Shown piece after piece: positions 55,500 to 64,000 of a stretch of 64,000 bases of DNA. Positions within the stretch are counted from its first letter, which is position 1. Each line of letters begins with the position of its first letter. Origin of the DNA: Methyloterricola oryzae (GTDB taxonomy: Bacteria; Pseudomonadota; Gammaproteobacteria; Methylococcales; Methylococcaceae); NCBI RefSeq assembly GCF_000934725.1, contig NZ_JYNS01000011.1, forward strand, positions 83,327-147,326, read 5' to 3'. Under the pieces are notes generated by a model. It made no database searches. It saw only the letters and a program-made list of their open reading frames with translations, and was not told the origin of the DNA. Position numbers and translations under genes: made by a program.

Positions 55500-56569
55500 A
55501 CGCCGTGCCCATGAACTGCATGCAACGGACCCTGACGGCCCTGGGCCAGCGCGAACCGGACCGGGTGCCGCTGTTCCTGCTGACCGCCATGCAGGGCGCG
55601 CGGGAGCTGGGCGTCTCCATTCAGGATTACTTTTCCAGGGCGGACTGGGTCGCCGAGGGTCAGATGCGCCTGCATCGAAAGTACGGAGGCGACTGCCTGT
55701 ATGCCTTCTACTATGCCTCCATCGAAACCGAGGCCTTCGGCGGCGACACGGTCTTCATCCCGGACGGGCCACCCAATTGCGGCGCTCCCATCATCAGGCG
55801 CTTCGAGGACATCGATGCCCTTCAGGTTCCCGAACTCGGCCAGTCGCCAGGCCTGTTGAGAGTGCTGCAAACCATTGATTTGCTAAAGGCCCAGGCCGCT
55901 GACACGGTCCCGATTGTGGGTGTCGCCATCTCGCCGTTTTCCCTGCCGGTCATGCAATTGGGCTTCGACAGCTATCTGGAACTGATGCACGAGCAGCCCG
56001 ACCGCTTCCAGCGCCTCATGACCATCAACCAGGCCTTCACGGTGCAGTGGGCGAACGCCCAACTCAAGGCCGGCGCAACCGCCATCTGCTACTTCGATCC
56101 GGTCTCATCGCCTACCATCGTTCCGCGCGCGACCTACCTCAAGACCGGATACCCGGCCGCCAGGGCTACCCTGGCTGGCATCCATGGCCCCACCGCCACT
56201 CACCTGGCTTCAGGCCGGGCTCTGCCTATTCTGGAAGACCTCATCGCCACAGGCACCGCCGTGGTGGGCGTCAGCGCCCTGGAGGATCTCGCCGAACTGA
56301 AAGCCGCCGCGGCCGGCCGGGTGAGCCTGTTGGGCAATCTCAATGGGATCGAGATGCGCCGCTGGACGCCGGCCCAAGCTGAAATGGAAGTCAAGCGGGC
56401 CATCGCCGGGGCCGGCGTCGGCGGGGGCTTCTTGCTCAGCGACAACCACGGCGAGATCCCCTGGCAGGTGCCCGATGAAATCCTGTTCGCCATTGCGGAA
56501 GCCGCCAGAAGCTGGGGCCGCTATCCCCTGACCTGGGTTCGCGACGGGGCGGACCCGGACGCCTGTTGA
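55496..56569 (+). CDS. UroD/MtaA-fold corrinoid methyltransferase-like protein
   Basis: This is a 357-residue protein of the uroporphyrinogen decarboxylase superfamily, nearest in layout to MtaA/CmuA methyltransferases (TALGQREPDRVPLFLLTAM, ISPFSLPVMQLGF, YFDPVSSPTIVPR). Canonical MtaA binds zinc with a His-x-Cys and a distant Cys; here the region reads AGIHGPTATHL and LSDNHGEIPWQVPDE, so the Cys ligands are absent. It may use another metal site or only bind. The start overlaps the corrinoid gene stop (ATGA), and it is 9 bp before the kinase gene. Confidence 0.85.
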   Translation: MNAVPMNCMQRTLTALGQREPDRVPLFLLTAMQGARELGVSIQDYFSRADWVAEGQMRLHRKYGGDCLYAFYYASIETEAFGGDTVFIPDGPPNCGAPIIRRFEDIDALQVPELGQSPGLLRVLQTIDLLKAQAADTVPIVGVAISPFSLPVMQLGFDSYLELMHEQPDRFQRLMTINQAFTVQWANAQLKAGATAICYFDPVSSPTIVPRATYLKTGYPAARATLAGIHGPTATHLASGRALPILEDLIATGTAVVGVSALEDLAELKAAAAGRVSLLGNLNGIEMRRWTPAQAEMEVKRAIAGAGVGGGFLLSDNHGEIPWQVPDEILFAIAEAARSWGRYPLTWVRDGADPDAC

Positions 56570-56578
56570 GTCCCGATC

Positions 56579-58330
56579 ATGTCCGCCAAGCTCTGTTTAT
56601 TCTGCTGCGGCAACTTCCAACAGGAAGTGCGTGCCTCGGTGGAGCAGGAAGGCTGGCAAGATGTGACGGTCGCTCACCTCCCCGCCCGCTGCGGCAAGCC
56701 ACCCTTGAGTTGGGAGGAAATCAGGGCGCAATTGCCCGAGGACTGCAGCCACGCGGTGATCCTCGGCCGCGCCTGCCTGAGCGATCTCGCCCAACCGCCC
56801 GCCGACGGCCCCACGCTGAAGGTGATCCGCCAGGAACAGTGCTTTTATCTGGTTGCCGCCCCCGCCCTGGTGGATGAGGCCATCGCCGGCGGCGCTTATC
56901 TGATCACGCCGGGATGGCTTTCCGACTGGCAAGGGCAACTGGCGCACATGGGATTTTCGGTCTCAACCGCCGGTGAATTCTTTCACGATTTCGCGAAGGA
57001 GCTGGTGCTGCTGGATACTGGGATCGATCCCGAGGCCATGCCGAACCTGGCACAGATGGCCCAGGTCGTCGGCCTGCCAAGCCGTCGCATCCCCGTGGGA
57101 CTGGACCATGTCAGGCTGAACCTCGCCCGGGCCGTGCTGGAATGGCGGCTGCAGTTGGAGCACGAATCCTTGGAGCAGCGGGAACGGACCCACCGCCGCG
57201 AATGCGCCGACCAGATGCTGGCCATGGACCTGCTCGCCCAGATCGCCAAGGTTCAGCAGGAACCAGCGGTCATCGCAAGCATCGGCGACCTGTTCGGCAT
57301 GCTGTTTGCGCCAGGGGTCTGGCACTACCTCAGGGTGGAACGCGGCCAAATGGACTCGGACCGGGAAGTGCCTCCGGAATACCTGGAACCCTTGCGCCAG
57401 TTAAGCAGCGCCTACGCCTGGACACCCTCCGGCAACGGTTTTTTCCTGCGCCTCGCCCAGGGCGAGGAAGTGCTGGGGCTGGCCGTGGTGGACCAACTCG
57501 CGTTCCCGGAATTCCGCCACCGCTATCTTAATCTGGCCCTGGCCATGACCGGCGTATTCGCCCTGGCCATCGAGAACGCCCGCAACCGCAAGCGCCTGGT
57601 GGAGGCCGAGAAGATGGGCTCCCTGGGCGTGATGGTGGCCGGTGTGGCCCATGAGATCAACACCCCGCTGGGCGTGGGCCTCACCGCCGCATCAAGCCTG
57701 CAAGACCGCTCTCAGAACCTGGCCGACCGCTTCGCCGAGCGCCGCATGACCCAGTCCGACTTGCAGAACTACCTGCAATGCGCCCTGCAGGAAGCCGGGC
57801 TGATTCGTACCAATCTGGAGCGCATCGGGCGCGTCACCGAAGCCTTTCGTCAGGTGGCGGTGGCTGGGAAATTGCCCGGCAAGCGCGGTTTCAGCCCACG
57901 CACCTGCCTGGAGGATGTCGTCTCCGGCCTGGGCGAGCGTCTGTCCATCGATCAGATCAACGTGCAGATCCACTGTCCAGATGATCTGGAAATAGAGAGC
58001 TATCCCGGTGACTGGGCCAGCATCTTCACCAATCTGATCAGTAATTCGTTGCGGCATGGCTTCAAGGAGCGGGAACATGGCTCCATCGAGATTGCCGTTG
58101 CCCGCAAGGATAACTCCTTGATGGTCGACTATTGGGACGATGGGGTCGGGCTGTCGGAGTCCGCCAAGACTCGCATCTTCGATCCTTTCTTCACCACCGA
58201 CCTGCAGCGCGGCATGGGCCTGGGCATGCACCTGGTCTATAACTTGATCACGCACCGCTTCGGCGGCAGTATCGTCTGCGATCACTCGGTGAGCCGCGGC
58301 GTCCATTTCCACATCGAAACCCCGCTATGA
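56579..58330 (+). CDS. DUF1638-GAF sensor histidine kinase
   Basis: This is a 583-residue soluble kinase. Residues about 1-190 form a DUF1638-like domain (CCGNFQQEVRA, LVLLDTGIDPEAMPNL), a family usually found with corrinoid methyltransferases. Residues about 220-330 look like a GAF fold. The phospho-acceptor His is in AGVAHEINTPLG (about 353-364), and the ATPase motifs IFTNLISNSLRHG, YWDDGVGLSE, IFDPFFTT and GMGLGMHLV are complete. No membrane segment is seen. The stop overlaps the next gene by 4 bases. I infer that it reads the state of the corrinoid proteins encoded just before it. Confidence 0.88.
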   Translation: MSAKLCLFCCGNFQQEVRASVEQEGWQDVTVAHLPARCGKPPLSWEEIRAQLPEDCSHAVILGRACLSDLAQPPADGPTLKVIRQEQCFYLVAAPALVDEAIAGGAYLITPGWLSDWQGQLAHMGFSVSTAGEFFHDFAKELVLLDTGIDPEAMPNLAQMAQVVGLPSRRIPVGLDHVRLNLARAVLEWRLQLEHESLEQRERTHRRECADQMLAMDLLAQIAKVQQEPAVIASIGDLFGMLFAPGVWHYLRVERGQMDSDREVPPEYLEPLRQLSSAYAWTPSGNGFFLRLAQGEEVLGLAVVDQLAFPEFRHRYLNLALAMTGVFALAIENARNRKRLVEAEKMGSLGVMVAGVAHEINTPLGVGLTAASSLQDRSQNLADRFAERRMTQSDLQNYLQCALQEAGLIRTNLERIGRVTEAFRQVAVAGKLPGKRGFSPRTCLEDVVSGLGERLSIDQINVQIHCPDDLEIESYPGDWASIFTNLISNSLRHGFKEREHGSIEIAVARKDNSLMVDYWDDGVGLSESAKTRIFDPFFTTDLQRGMGLGMHLVYNLITHRFGGSIVCDHSVSRGVHFHIETPL

Positions 58331-60963
58331 ACCCAGCCGATTTCGAAGACGACTTTGACGCCTTGTTCGCGCCCGAGCCGGCACCAGAACCCGAAGGTCC
58401 CCAGCCGGACAGCCCGCGCTGGAAGGTCATGCTGGTGGACGACGAAGCCGATATCCATGCCGTGCTGAGGCTTGCGCTGCAGGACATGGTGGTGGAAGGC
58501 CGGCCCCTGCGCCTGTTCGACGCGGGCTCCGCGGAGGAAGCCAAGGCCGTCCTCGCCGAGCACCCGGACATGGCCCTCATCCTGCTCGACGTGGTGATGG
58601 AAACCGACCAGGCCGGGCTGAACCTGGTGCGCCACATCCGCCAGCACTTGCACAACCGCAGCGTGCAGATCGTCCTCATCACCGGGCAGCCCGGCTATGC
58701 GCCACAGCGCAGCGTGGTGGCCGAGTACGAAATCGATGGCTACCGGTTGAAATCCGAACTCACCGCCGACAAGATATTCGTCTCGGTGTACGCGGCAATC
58801 CGGACTTACCAAGTCCTGTGCGAACTGAACGAGCAGCGCGAAAAGCTGGAAGCCCAGTCGCGTTCCCTGCGCGAGAAGGAGGCGCGCCTGCGCACCGTGG
58901 TCGAGACGGCGCCGGACGCCATCATCCTGGCGGATCAGGCGGCCCGCGTCATCGGCTGGAACGAGGGTGCCCAGCGCGTCTTCGGCTACTCAGCGGAAGA
59001 GATGCTCGGCGAGTCACTGACCCGACTGATCCCCGAGCGGCTGCGCGGCAGGCACCTTGCCGCGGTGATGCGCATCGGTCGCGGCAGGCCGCCCCGCTGC
59101 CAGGGACGGATCATAGAAATGGAGGGGCTGCGCCAGGACGGCAGCGAGTTCCCCGTGGAGTTGGTGCTGGGCAGTTGGAGCACGCCAACCGGCCACAATT
59201 TGAGCGCCGTGGTGCGCGACATCACCGAGCGCAAGCAGACCGAGAGCCGGCTGCGCCTGGCCGCCAGCGTGTTCGCCAACAGCTACGAAGGCATCATGAT
59301 CTGCGATGCCAACAACATCATCGCCGCCGTCAATCCGGCCTTCAGCCGCATCACCGGCTACGCCCCGGACGAGGTGATCGGACACTCTCCGCGCATGCTT
59401 GCCTCGGGCCGCCACGACGCCGGGTTCTACGCCAGAATGTGGACATCCCTGCTGTACAACGATTTCTGGCAGGACGAGATCTGGAACAAGCGCAAGGAGG
59501 GCCAGATATACGCCGAACTGCTGGCGATCTCGGTGGTCAGGGATAACGCGGGACGCGTGCAGCACTACATCGGCGTGTTTTCCGATATCAGCCTCATCAA
59601 GGAGCACGAGGCGGAACTCTACCGCATCGCCAACTACGACATCCTCACCGGAGTACCCAACCGCCGGTTACTGGTGGAGCGGTTGGGGCAAGCGGTCAAT
59701 CACGCCCGCAAATCCGGCAAGCCCTTCGCCATCTGCTACCTCGACCTGGACGGATTCAAGCCCATCAACGACCAGTTGGGGCATGACATGGGCGACCGCT
59801 TGCTGGTCGGCGTGGCCGAACGCATCAAGACCGTGCTGCGCTCGGCGGATACCCTGGCCCGCATCGGTGGCGACGAATTCGTCTTGCTGTTCGCCGATCT
59901 GGCGGAATCCAATGAAAGCACGCGCATCATCGAGCGCATTCAGGCGGCGCTGAGCAGCCCGTTCCAGATCAACGGCCTGCCCATCAATATCACCGCCAGT
60001 CTCGGGGTCACCCTGTTCCCGCTGGATGACGCCGACGCGGACACCCTGCTGAGGCACGCGGACCAAGCCATGTACCGCGCCAAGGAGGCCGGCAAGAACC
60101 GTTGCCATTTCTTCGATCCCAAGCAGGATCGTCTGGTGCAGACCAACCGTCTTTACCAGCAGCGCTTGCGCGAGGCCCTGGACCGGCGGGAATTCGTGCT
60201 GCACTTCCAGCCCCAGGTGGATCTGACCTCCGGCGAGGTCGTGGGCGCCGAAGCCCTGATCCGCTGGCAGCACCCCGAGCGCGGCCTGCTCGCCCCCGGC
60301 GATTTCCTGATGTATCTGGCGGGCACCGATCTGGAGTTCGCCGTCGGTGAATGGGTGATCGAGACGGTGCTGAGCCAGATTGCCATCTGGCGCGCGGCGG
60401 GGCTCAGTTTCAACGTCAGCGCCAATGTCAGCGCCAATCACTTGTTGCAGGGGGAGTTCGCCAACCGGCTGCGGGTGGCACTGGAGCGCCACCCGGACGT
60501 GCCGCCCGCCCGGCTGGAGCTGGAAATACTGGAAACCGCCAGCCTGTCCGACATGAACGCGGCGGTGAACGCGCTCATGGCCTGCCGCCAGTTGGGGGTG
60601 CGCTTCGCCCTGGACGATTTCGGCACCGGCTACTCCTCCCTCACCTATTTCCGCAACCTGCCAGTGCATGTTCTGAAAATCGACCAGAGCTTCGTCCGCG
60701 ACATGCTGGAAGACCCCGACGACCTCAGCATCGTGGAAAGCGTCGTCCGCCTCGCCGGCGTGTTCAACCGGCCGGTCATCGCCGAAGGCGTGGAGACAAT
60801 GGACCACGGCGCCAAGCTGCTGGAACTGGGCTGCCGTCTCGCGCAGGGCTACGGTATCGCCCGGCCCATGCCAGCGCCGCAGATTCCCGCTTGGATCGCG
60901 CAATGGCGCGATGCGCGCGCCTGGCTCCGCTTGATCGATGCGAAAGCCAAGGGCAGCCCCTGA
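58327..60963 (+). CDS. Receiver-PAS-PAS-GGDEF-EAL response regulator
   Basis: This is an 878-residue soluble protein. An N-terminal receiver domain (about 35-160) has phospho-acceptor Asp in LILLDVVMET. Two PAS domains lie at about 185-310 (TVVETAPDAIILADQA) and 315-430 (IMICDANNIIAAVNPAFSRI). The GGDEF domain at about 440-605 has an intact RIGGDEFVLLF with an RxxD inhibitory site five residues upstream (RSAD). The EAL domain at about 620-870 retains EALIRW, DDFGTGYSSL and IAEGVET. Both c-di-GMP synthesis and hydrolysis are thus possible. It is the output of the kinase operon, whose stop it overlaps. Confidence 0.93.
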   Translation: MNPADFEDDFDALFAPEPAPEPEGPQPDSPRWKVMLVDDEADIHAVLRLALQDMVVEGRPLRLFDAGSAEEAKAVLAEHPDMALILLDVVMETDQAGLNLVRHIRQHLHNRSVQIVLITGQPGYAPQRSVVAEYEIDGYRLKSELTADKIFVSVYAAIRTYQVLCELNEQREKLEAQSRSLREKEARLRTVVETAPDAIILADQAARVIGWNEGAQRVFGYSAEEMLGESLTRLIPERLRGRHLAAVMRIGRGRPPRCQGRIIEMEGLRQDGSEFPVELVLGSWSTPTGHNLSAVVRDITERKQTESRLRLAASVFANSYEGIMICDANNIIAAVNPAFSRITGYAPDEVIGHSPRMLASGRHDAGFYARMWTSLLYNDFWQDEIWNKRKEGQIYAELLAISVVRDNAGRVQHYIGVFSDISLIKEHEAELYRIANYDILTGVPNRRLLVERLGQAVNHARKSGKPFAICYLDLDGFKPINDQLGHDMGDRLLVGVAERIKTVLRSADTLARIGGDEFVLLFADLAESNESTRIIERIQAALSSPFQINGLPINITASLGVTLFPLDDADADTLLRHADQAMYRAKEAGKNRCHFFDPKQDRLVQTNRLYQQRLREALDRREFVLHFQPQVDLTSGEVVGAEALIRWQHPERGLLAPGDFLMYLAGTDLEFAVGEWVIETVLSQIAIWRAAGLSFNVSANVSANHLLQGEFANRLRVALERHPDVPPARLELEILETASLSDMNAAVNALMACRQLGVRFALDDFGTGYSSLTYFRNLPVHVLKIDQSFVRDMLEDPDDLSIVESVVRLAGVFNRPVIAEGVETMDHGAKLLELGCRLAQGYGIARPMPAPQIPAWIAQWRDARAWLRLIDAKAKGSP

Positions 60964-60993
60964 GAGCCGTCAGCGCCCCGCACCGGGTCCACC

Positions 60994-61707
60994 TCATTCC
61001 TGCTCGTCCTCTTCCTCTTCGTCAGTTGCCGTTGACCCTGACGGTCCGGACTCCGCCGTCCCGGCCGGTTCGCGCCAGGGCGTCACTTCAAGATCCTCGA
61101 GCCGGTAGCCGAACTCGTCGCGGGCGTTTTCTTCGGCCACCCGGCCCAGGCCGGTTAAGGGTTCAACGGCCTTGAGGCGATCCCAGAACCCCTGTTCGCC
61201 CTGATGTTCCAATACCTTGCGATTGAGCCGGATCAGGTCGCGGTTCTTGGCGAGGCAGGCGTTGCCCCAACGGGTTCTCTCATCCACCGCGCGCAGCAGC
61301 AGCGAGTTGTCCCGCCGCCAGCGCGCCAGTTCTTCCATCAGGGCCCGGCTGCGCGCGGTGCCAGCCTGCAATCTTTCCGCATCGCTCGCGATACGCTGGC
61401 GCAGGCTCTCGTTCTCCCTGTGCTGCGCCTGCACGTGTGCTTCCAGCCGTTGGATTTGGATCTCCCGGCTTTCCGCCGCTTTCAAGCGGGCCTGCAGGTC
61501 CTGGACCTGCTGAGTGAGCGCGGCATTGGCCGCGTCCAGGGCGGTCTTGTCCTGATTCAGCTCGCGCAGCATATTCTGGGCCTTGCGCAGGGTCTGCAGC
61601 AGAGCTGCATCACCCTTGACCGGCTCGGCGGCGACACGTCCCGGTTGGCTGGCAGCGAACGCCAGCGCCGCCGACAGCAGCCAAATGAGTCGATCAGAAG
61701 CGCGCAT
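60994..61707 (-). CDS. Periplasmic coiled-coil protein
   Basis: This is a 237-residue exported protein. A signal peptide (about 1-27; WLLSAALAFAASQPGRVAAE) precedes a long coiled coil at about 33-150 (Gln/Glu/Leu/Ala heptads), a C-terminal domain with one Cys (WGNACLAKN), and an acidic end (DEEEEDEQE). The ATG at 61707 overlaps the upstream porin gene stop by 14 bp. Its function is unknown; linkage to the porin suggests an envelope complex. Confidence 0.72.
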   Translation of the reverse strand: MRASDRLIWLLSAALAFAASQPGRVAAEPVKGDAALLQTLRKAQNMLRELNQDKTALDAANAALTQQVQDLQARLKAAESREIQIQRLEAHVQAQHRENESLRQRIASDAERLQAGTARSRALMEELARWRRDNSLLLRAVDERTRWGNACLAKNRDLIRLNRKVLEHQGEQGFWDRLKAVEPLTGLGRVAEENARDEFGYRLEDLEVTPWREPAGTAESGPSGSTATDEEEEDEQE

Positions 61708-63385
61708 TGAGATCCGCCAGCAGCACGTCCACATCGAAGGGCGGGCCGTCGATGGCCGCGGTGGACATCCAGCGCAAGTTCGCCCAGGTATTGCGGGCGA
61801 TGCCATAGTTCACGCCCAGCGACCAGCCCTGGGCATCGGTGCCCGCCAGGTGGAAATTGGAGTCGGTGAAGGCGTCCAGCACCGAGTCGCGCTGCAGGTA
61901 CTTATAGGCCATCCACACGTTCCAGTCGCCGAAGCGGTTGATCTCGGGCCGTCCCACATCCACCCGCACCTGATAGGCCTGGGTGCGGGGCTCGATATCC
62001 AGTCCCGTGCGGCTCAGGATTTCGTTCTGATCGAAGCCCAGGTTGTCGGAATAATTGGCGGTGAACATCACATGGTTGGCGCCCCAGCCGCTCCAATCCA
62101 CCGTGATGATCGCGTCGATGATGTTAAAGTCCGAGGCCAGGCCCACCAGGCGCGGCTCGGTGGATGTATCCACGTCGTTGCTGATGCGCGCCACGCTATT
62201 GCCCTTGGTGAAGAACTGCGGCGCGCTCCAGTCGTTGATGCGGCTGCCCAGCGGATCGCGGCGGGCAACGATGTTGTTGTAGTCGAAATAGCCGATCGCT
62301 CCGCGTACCCGGGTGGTTCCCGAAAATACCCAGTCCACGCCGGCCTGAGCAGCCCACATCCACTTGTCGGTGGACTCCAGTTGGATCTCCTGCAGCGGAA
62401 ACGCGCCCAGGGTCAGGAACACCTGATTGGGCTTGGACACGCCCATGTTGAGGGTCTGCCGACCGAATGGGTTGGGGACGTGATAGTGGGCGGGCGCGGG
62501 ACCAATCGGCAGGTGCAGGGCGGCGGCGGCGCCTTCGAAGCTCAGGTCCTGATCGAACAGATTGTCGGAACTAAGCCAGGGATTGGCGAAGCGCCCACCC
62601 CAGAGATTGAGCCGTTCCCGGCCCTGCTCATCCAGCAGGTCATAGCGCATGAAGGCCCGGTCGATGGCGATTTCATATTGCTCGCCGTACTGGCCCAAGG
62701 TCTGGTTATTGGAGATGGGATTGCGGTCGTTGCTGGTCGCCAGACGCACGCCCGCCATCAGGCCATCGGTGATCTGGGTATCCAGGGCCAGGCGCCAACG
62801 CATGCGGTAGCGCTGGCGGTCGGCGGTGGTATTCAGGAAGGGATCGTCCACATGGGTGATTCCGCCCTTCTTGTTGACGAGGGGCCAGTCGAAGTAGCTG
62901 TTGGGCTGGTTGTCCGAACCGAACATGTCGCTCTCAAAGCGCAGGCGCATGTCGCCGGACAGCTTGAAACGGGTGACCCACTCCGGCAGCGCCGCGGGTA
63001 TGCCCCATTTTTCCTCCTTGGCCTGGACCTTTACCTCCTTCACCACCTCATCGCGCAGGTCCTTGCGCACTTCTTGGCGGATCTCGTCCTTGACGAACTC
63101 CGGCACGTAGGTCACGCGCACATCACCGGGCTCGGGCGCCGACGCTGCGGGGGCCACAGGTGCGGCCGGCTGCGTCGACTTCGGTGCGGCGGCGGTCTGG
63201 CAGGCCGCCGCTTTGGCCTTGGCCTGGGCCACCAATTGGTCCGCCTTCTTGCGGTCGATGACGCCTTGCTGAACCAGCAGGTCGATCAAGTTCAGGGTCA
63301 GGTCGTCGCTCTCCGCGGCATAGCTCCCACCGGAAGCGATGCTCATGGCCAGTAGGGCAGCGATCGCATTACGATCTGCTTTCAT
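61694..63385 (-). CDS. Putative outer-membrane porin
   Basis: This is a 563-residue exported protein. A signal peptide (about 1-24) precedes an N-terminal helical stretch (about 27-60; LIDLLVQQGVIDRKKADQLV) and an Ala/Pro linker with EVRKDLRDEVVKEVKVQ, then a beta-barrel of about 440 residues with alternating aromatic strands ending in F (DVLLADLNARF, typical C-terminal OMP signature). It resembles the putative porin family. The ATG at 63385 is preferred to an upstream GTG. It is flanked by a TonB-like gene upstream and the coiled-coil gene downstream, so the barrel may be TonB-linked. Confidence 0.8.
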   Translation of the reverse strand: MKADRNAIAALLAMSIASGGSYAAESDDLTLNLIDLLVQQGVIDRKKADQLVAQAKAKAAACQTAAAPKSTQPAAPVAPAASAPEPGDVRVTYVPEFVKDEIRQEVRKDLRDEVVKEVKVQAKEEKWGIPAALPEWVTRFKLSGDMRLRFESDMFGSDNQPNSYFDWPLVNKKGGITHVDDPFLNTTADRQRYRMRWRLALDTQITDGLMAGVRLATSNDRNPISNNQTLGQYGEQYEIAIDRAFMRYDLLDEQGRERLNLWGGRFANPWLSSDNLFDQDLSFEGAAAALHLPIGPAPAHYHVPNPFGRQTLNMGVSKPNQVFLTLGAFPLQEIQLESTDKWMWAAQAGVDWVFSGTTRVRGAIGYFDYNNIVARRDPLGSRINDWSAPQFFTKGNSVARISNDVDTSTEPRLVGLASDFNIIDAIITVDWSGWGANHVMFTANYSDNLGFDQNEILSRTGLDIEPRTQAYQVRVDVGRPEINRFGDWNVWMAYKYLQRDSVLDAFTDSNFHLAGTDAQGWSLGVNYGIARNTWANLRWMSTAAIDGPPFDVDVLLADLNARF

Positions 63386-63420
63386 CAAATTCACCCGTGC
63401 TTGGAATGCTGTAGAAGTTG

Positions 63421-64000
63421 TCAGGTGCGGATGCGGATCTTGACCGGCTGCGGCATGTTCGGCGGGGGCTCCTTCAGACGCAGTTGCAGGTTGGCCAAAG
63501 CCTGGCGTAACGCCTGGTCGACCTCGCCGACGCCAGTGCCGGAATTCAGTTCCGCGCGGCTGATGCGCCCGTCGGGGTCCACCCAGATGCTCGCCGTGAC
63601 CGCGTAGCGCGTGCGCCGCGCTTTCTCGTCCAGGGCCCGGTGCAGCGCTTCGGCCACTTCCTGCTGCAGATGCTGGCCGTAGAAGATCACGGCGTTGCCG
63701 CCACCCCCGCCGATAAGTCCGCGGCCACCCTTCTTGCCCATCAGGCCGAAGGCATCGCCACCCGCGCCGCCCTCGGCATCCACGCCCAGGTCTTCGCTCG
63801 GAGGGGCTTCTTCCGCTTCAGGCTGCTCCGGTTCTGGCTCAGGTTCCGGCTCCTCGATCTTCTCGGGCTCACGCTCTGGCTCCGGCGGTTTTTGTTCCGG
63901 CGGCGGGGGCGGTGGTGGCGGCGGCGGCTGGATCACGGTGATCTGCTGCACCTGTTTCTTGGCCTGCGCCGGCTTCTCGAACAAGCCTTGCAGCAGGTAC
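63421..64000 (-). CDS. TonB-like protein, 5' end outside window
   Basis: This frame is open to the window edge, so the N-terminal membrane segment is missing. The visible 193 residues begin with a periplasmic Pro/Glu-rich rod (PPPPPPPPPPEQKPPEPERE and alternating E-P) and end in a TonB C-terminal domain (about the last 90 residues; VTASIWVDPDGRISRAELNSGTG). TonB transduces the proton-motive force to outer-membrane receptors. The next gene on the strand is a putative porin. Confidence 0.85.
   Translation of the reverse strand, partial: YLLQGLFEKPAQAKKQVQQITVIQPPPPPPPPPPEQKPPEPEREPEKIEEPEPEPEPEQPEAEEAPPSEDLGVDAEGGAGGDAFGLMGKKGGRGLIGGGGGNAVIFYGQHLQQEVAEALHRALDEKARRTRYAVTASIWVDPDGRISRAELNSGTGVGEVDQALRQALANLQLRLKEPPPNMPQPVKIRIRT

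Noticed and set aside
59668..60903. 411-codon minus-strand open frame in the GGDEF-EAL gene
   Set aside because: Shadow of the plus-strand coding frame; no conserved motif.
61583..63355. 590-codon open frame on the plus strand
   Set aside because: Antisense to the porin gene, low-complexity Gly/Val/His-rich product, and no ribosome binding site.

Overview
The window reads as chromosomal DNA of a motile, GC-rich (about 60 % G+C) Gram-negative proteobacterium. A gammaproteobacterium is most likely: it has a surE-pcm pair, PhoP/PhoQ-like and GGDEF/EAL signalling, and C-terminal sorting signals of the PEP/VPLPA-CTERM type. A Methylococcales- or Chromatiales-like host would fit, but nothing here fixes the genus. 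No rRNA, tRNA, CRISPR array or intact insertion sequence is visible.

1-5.2 kb: end of a flagellar cluster on the minus strand (fliD, cut by the window edge, flaG, and two paralogous flagellins). The proximal flagellin has an excellent sigma-28 promoter; the other has a sigma-54-like site. 5.2-13.9 kb: housekeeping and metal homeostasis (a UPF0016/GDT1 cation exporter and a ZIP transporter, surE, pcm, DedA, an iron-type alcohol dehydrogenase, and a Pat-like acyl-CoA synthetase/GNAT fusion). 14.1-30.1 kb: a tightly packed plus-strand operon for nonulosonic acid and glycan synthesis (pseB, pseC, pseF, pseG, a sugar N-formyltransferase in place of pseH, pseI), then a methyltransferase, a 1849-residue multidomain glycosyltransferase and a 1103-residue TPR/glycosyltransferase. 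With the two Ser/Thr-rich flagellins nearby, the simplest reading is flagellin glycosylation with an N-formylated pseudaminic acid.

30-41.6 kb: small envelope proteins, bestrophin, HDOD, CorC/HlyC, a PepSY/PhoP/PhoQ-like set, MarC, a glutathione S-transferase, an M20 peptidase and a DCC protein. 41.7-52.8 kb: an accessory island. Palindromic repeat clusters at 41.7, 51.0 and 52.6 kb surround two LuxR-type regulators that frame an A+T-richer block of secreted proteins: a VWA-like protein, two short VPxPA-CTERM proteins and a divergent subtilase.

52.8-64 kb: a Rap1a-like protein next to an MltD-like lytic transglycosylase, then the most unusual part of the window, a translationally coupled plus-strand operon at 54.87-60.96 kb. 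It encodes a corrinoid-binding protein, a UroD/MtaA-type methyltransferase-fold protein, a DUF1638-histidine kinase and a receiver-PAS-PAS-GGDEF-EAL protein. It looks like a complete pathway linking corrinoid chemistry to c-di-GMP. The window closes with a minus-strand set made of a coiled-coil periplasmic protein, a putative porin and a TonB-like protein cut by the edge.
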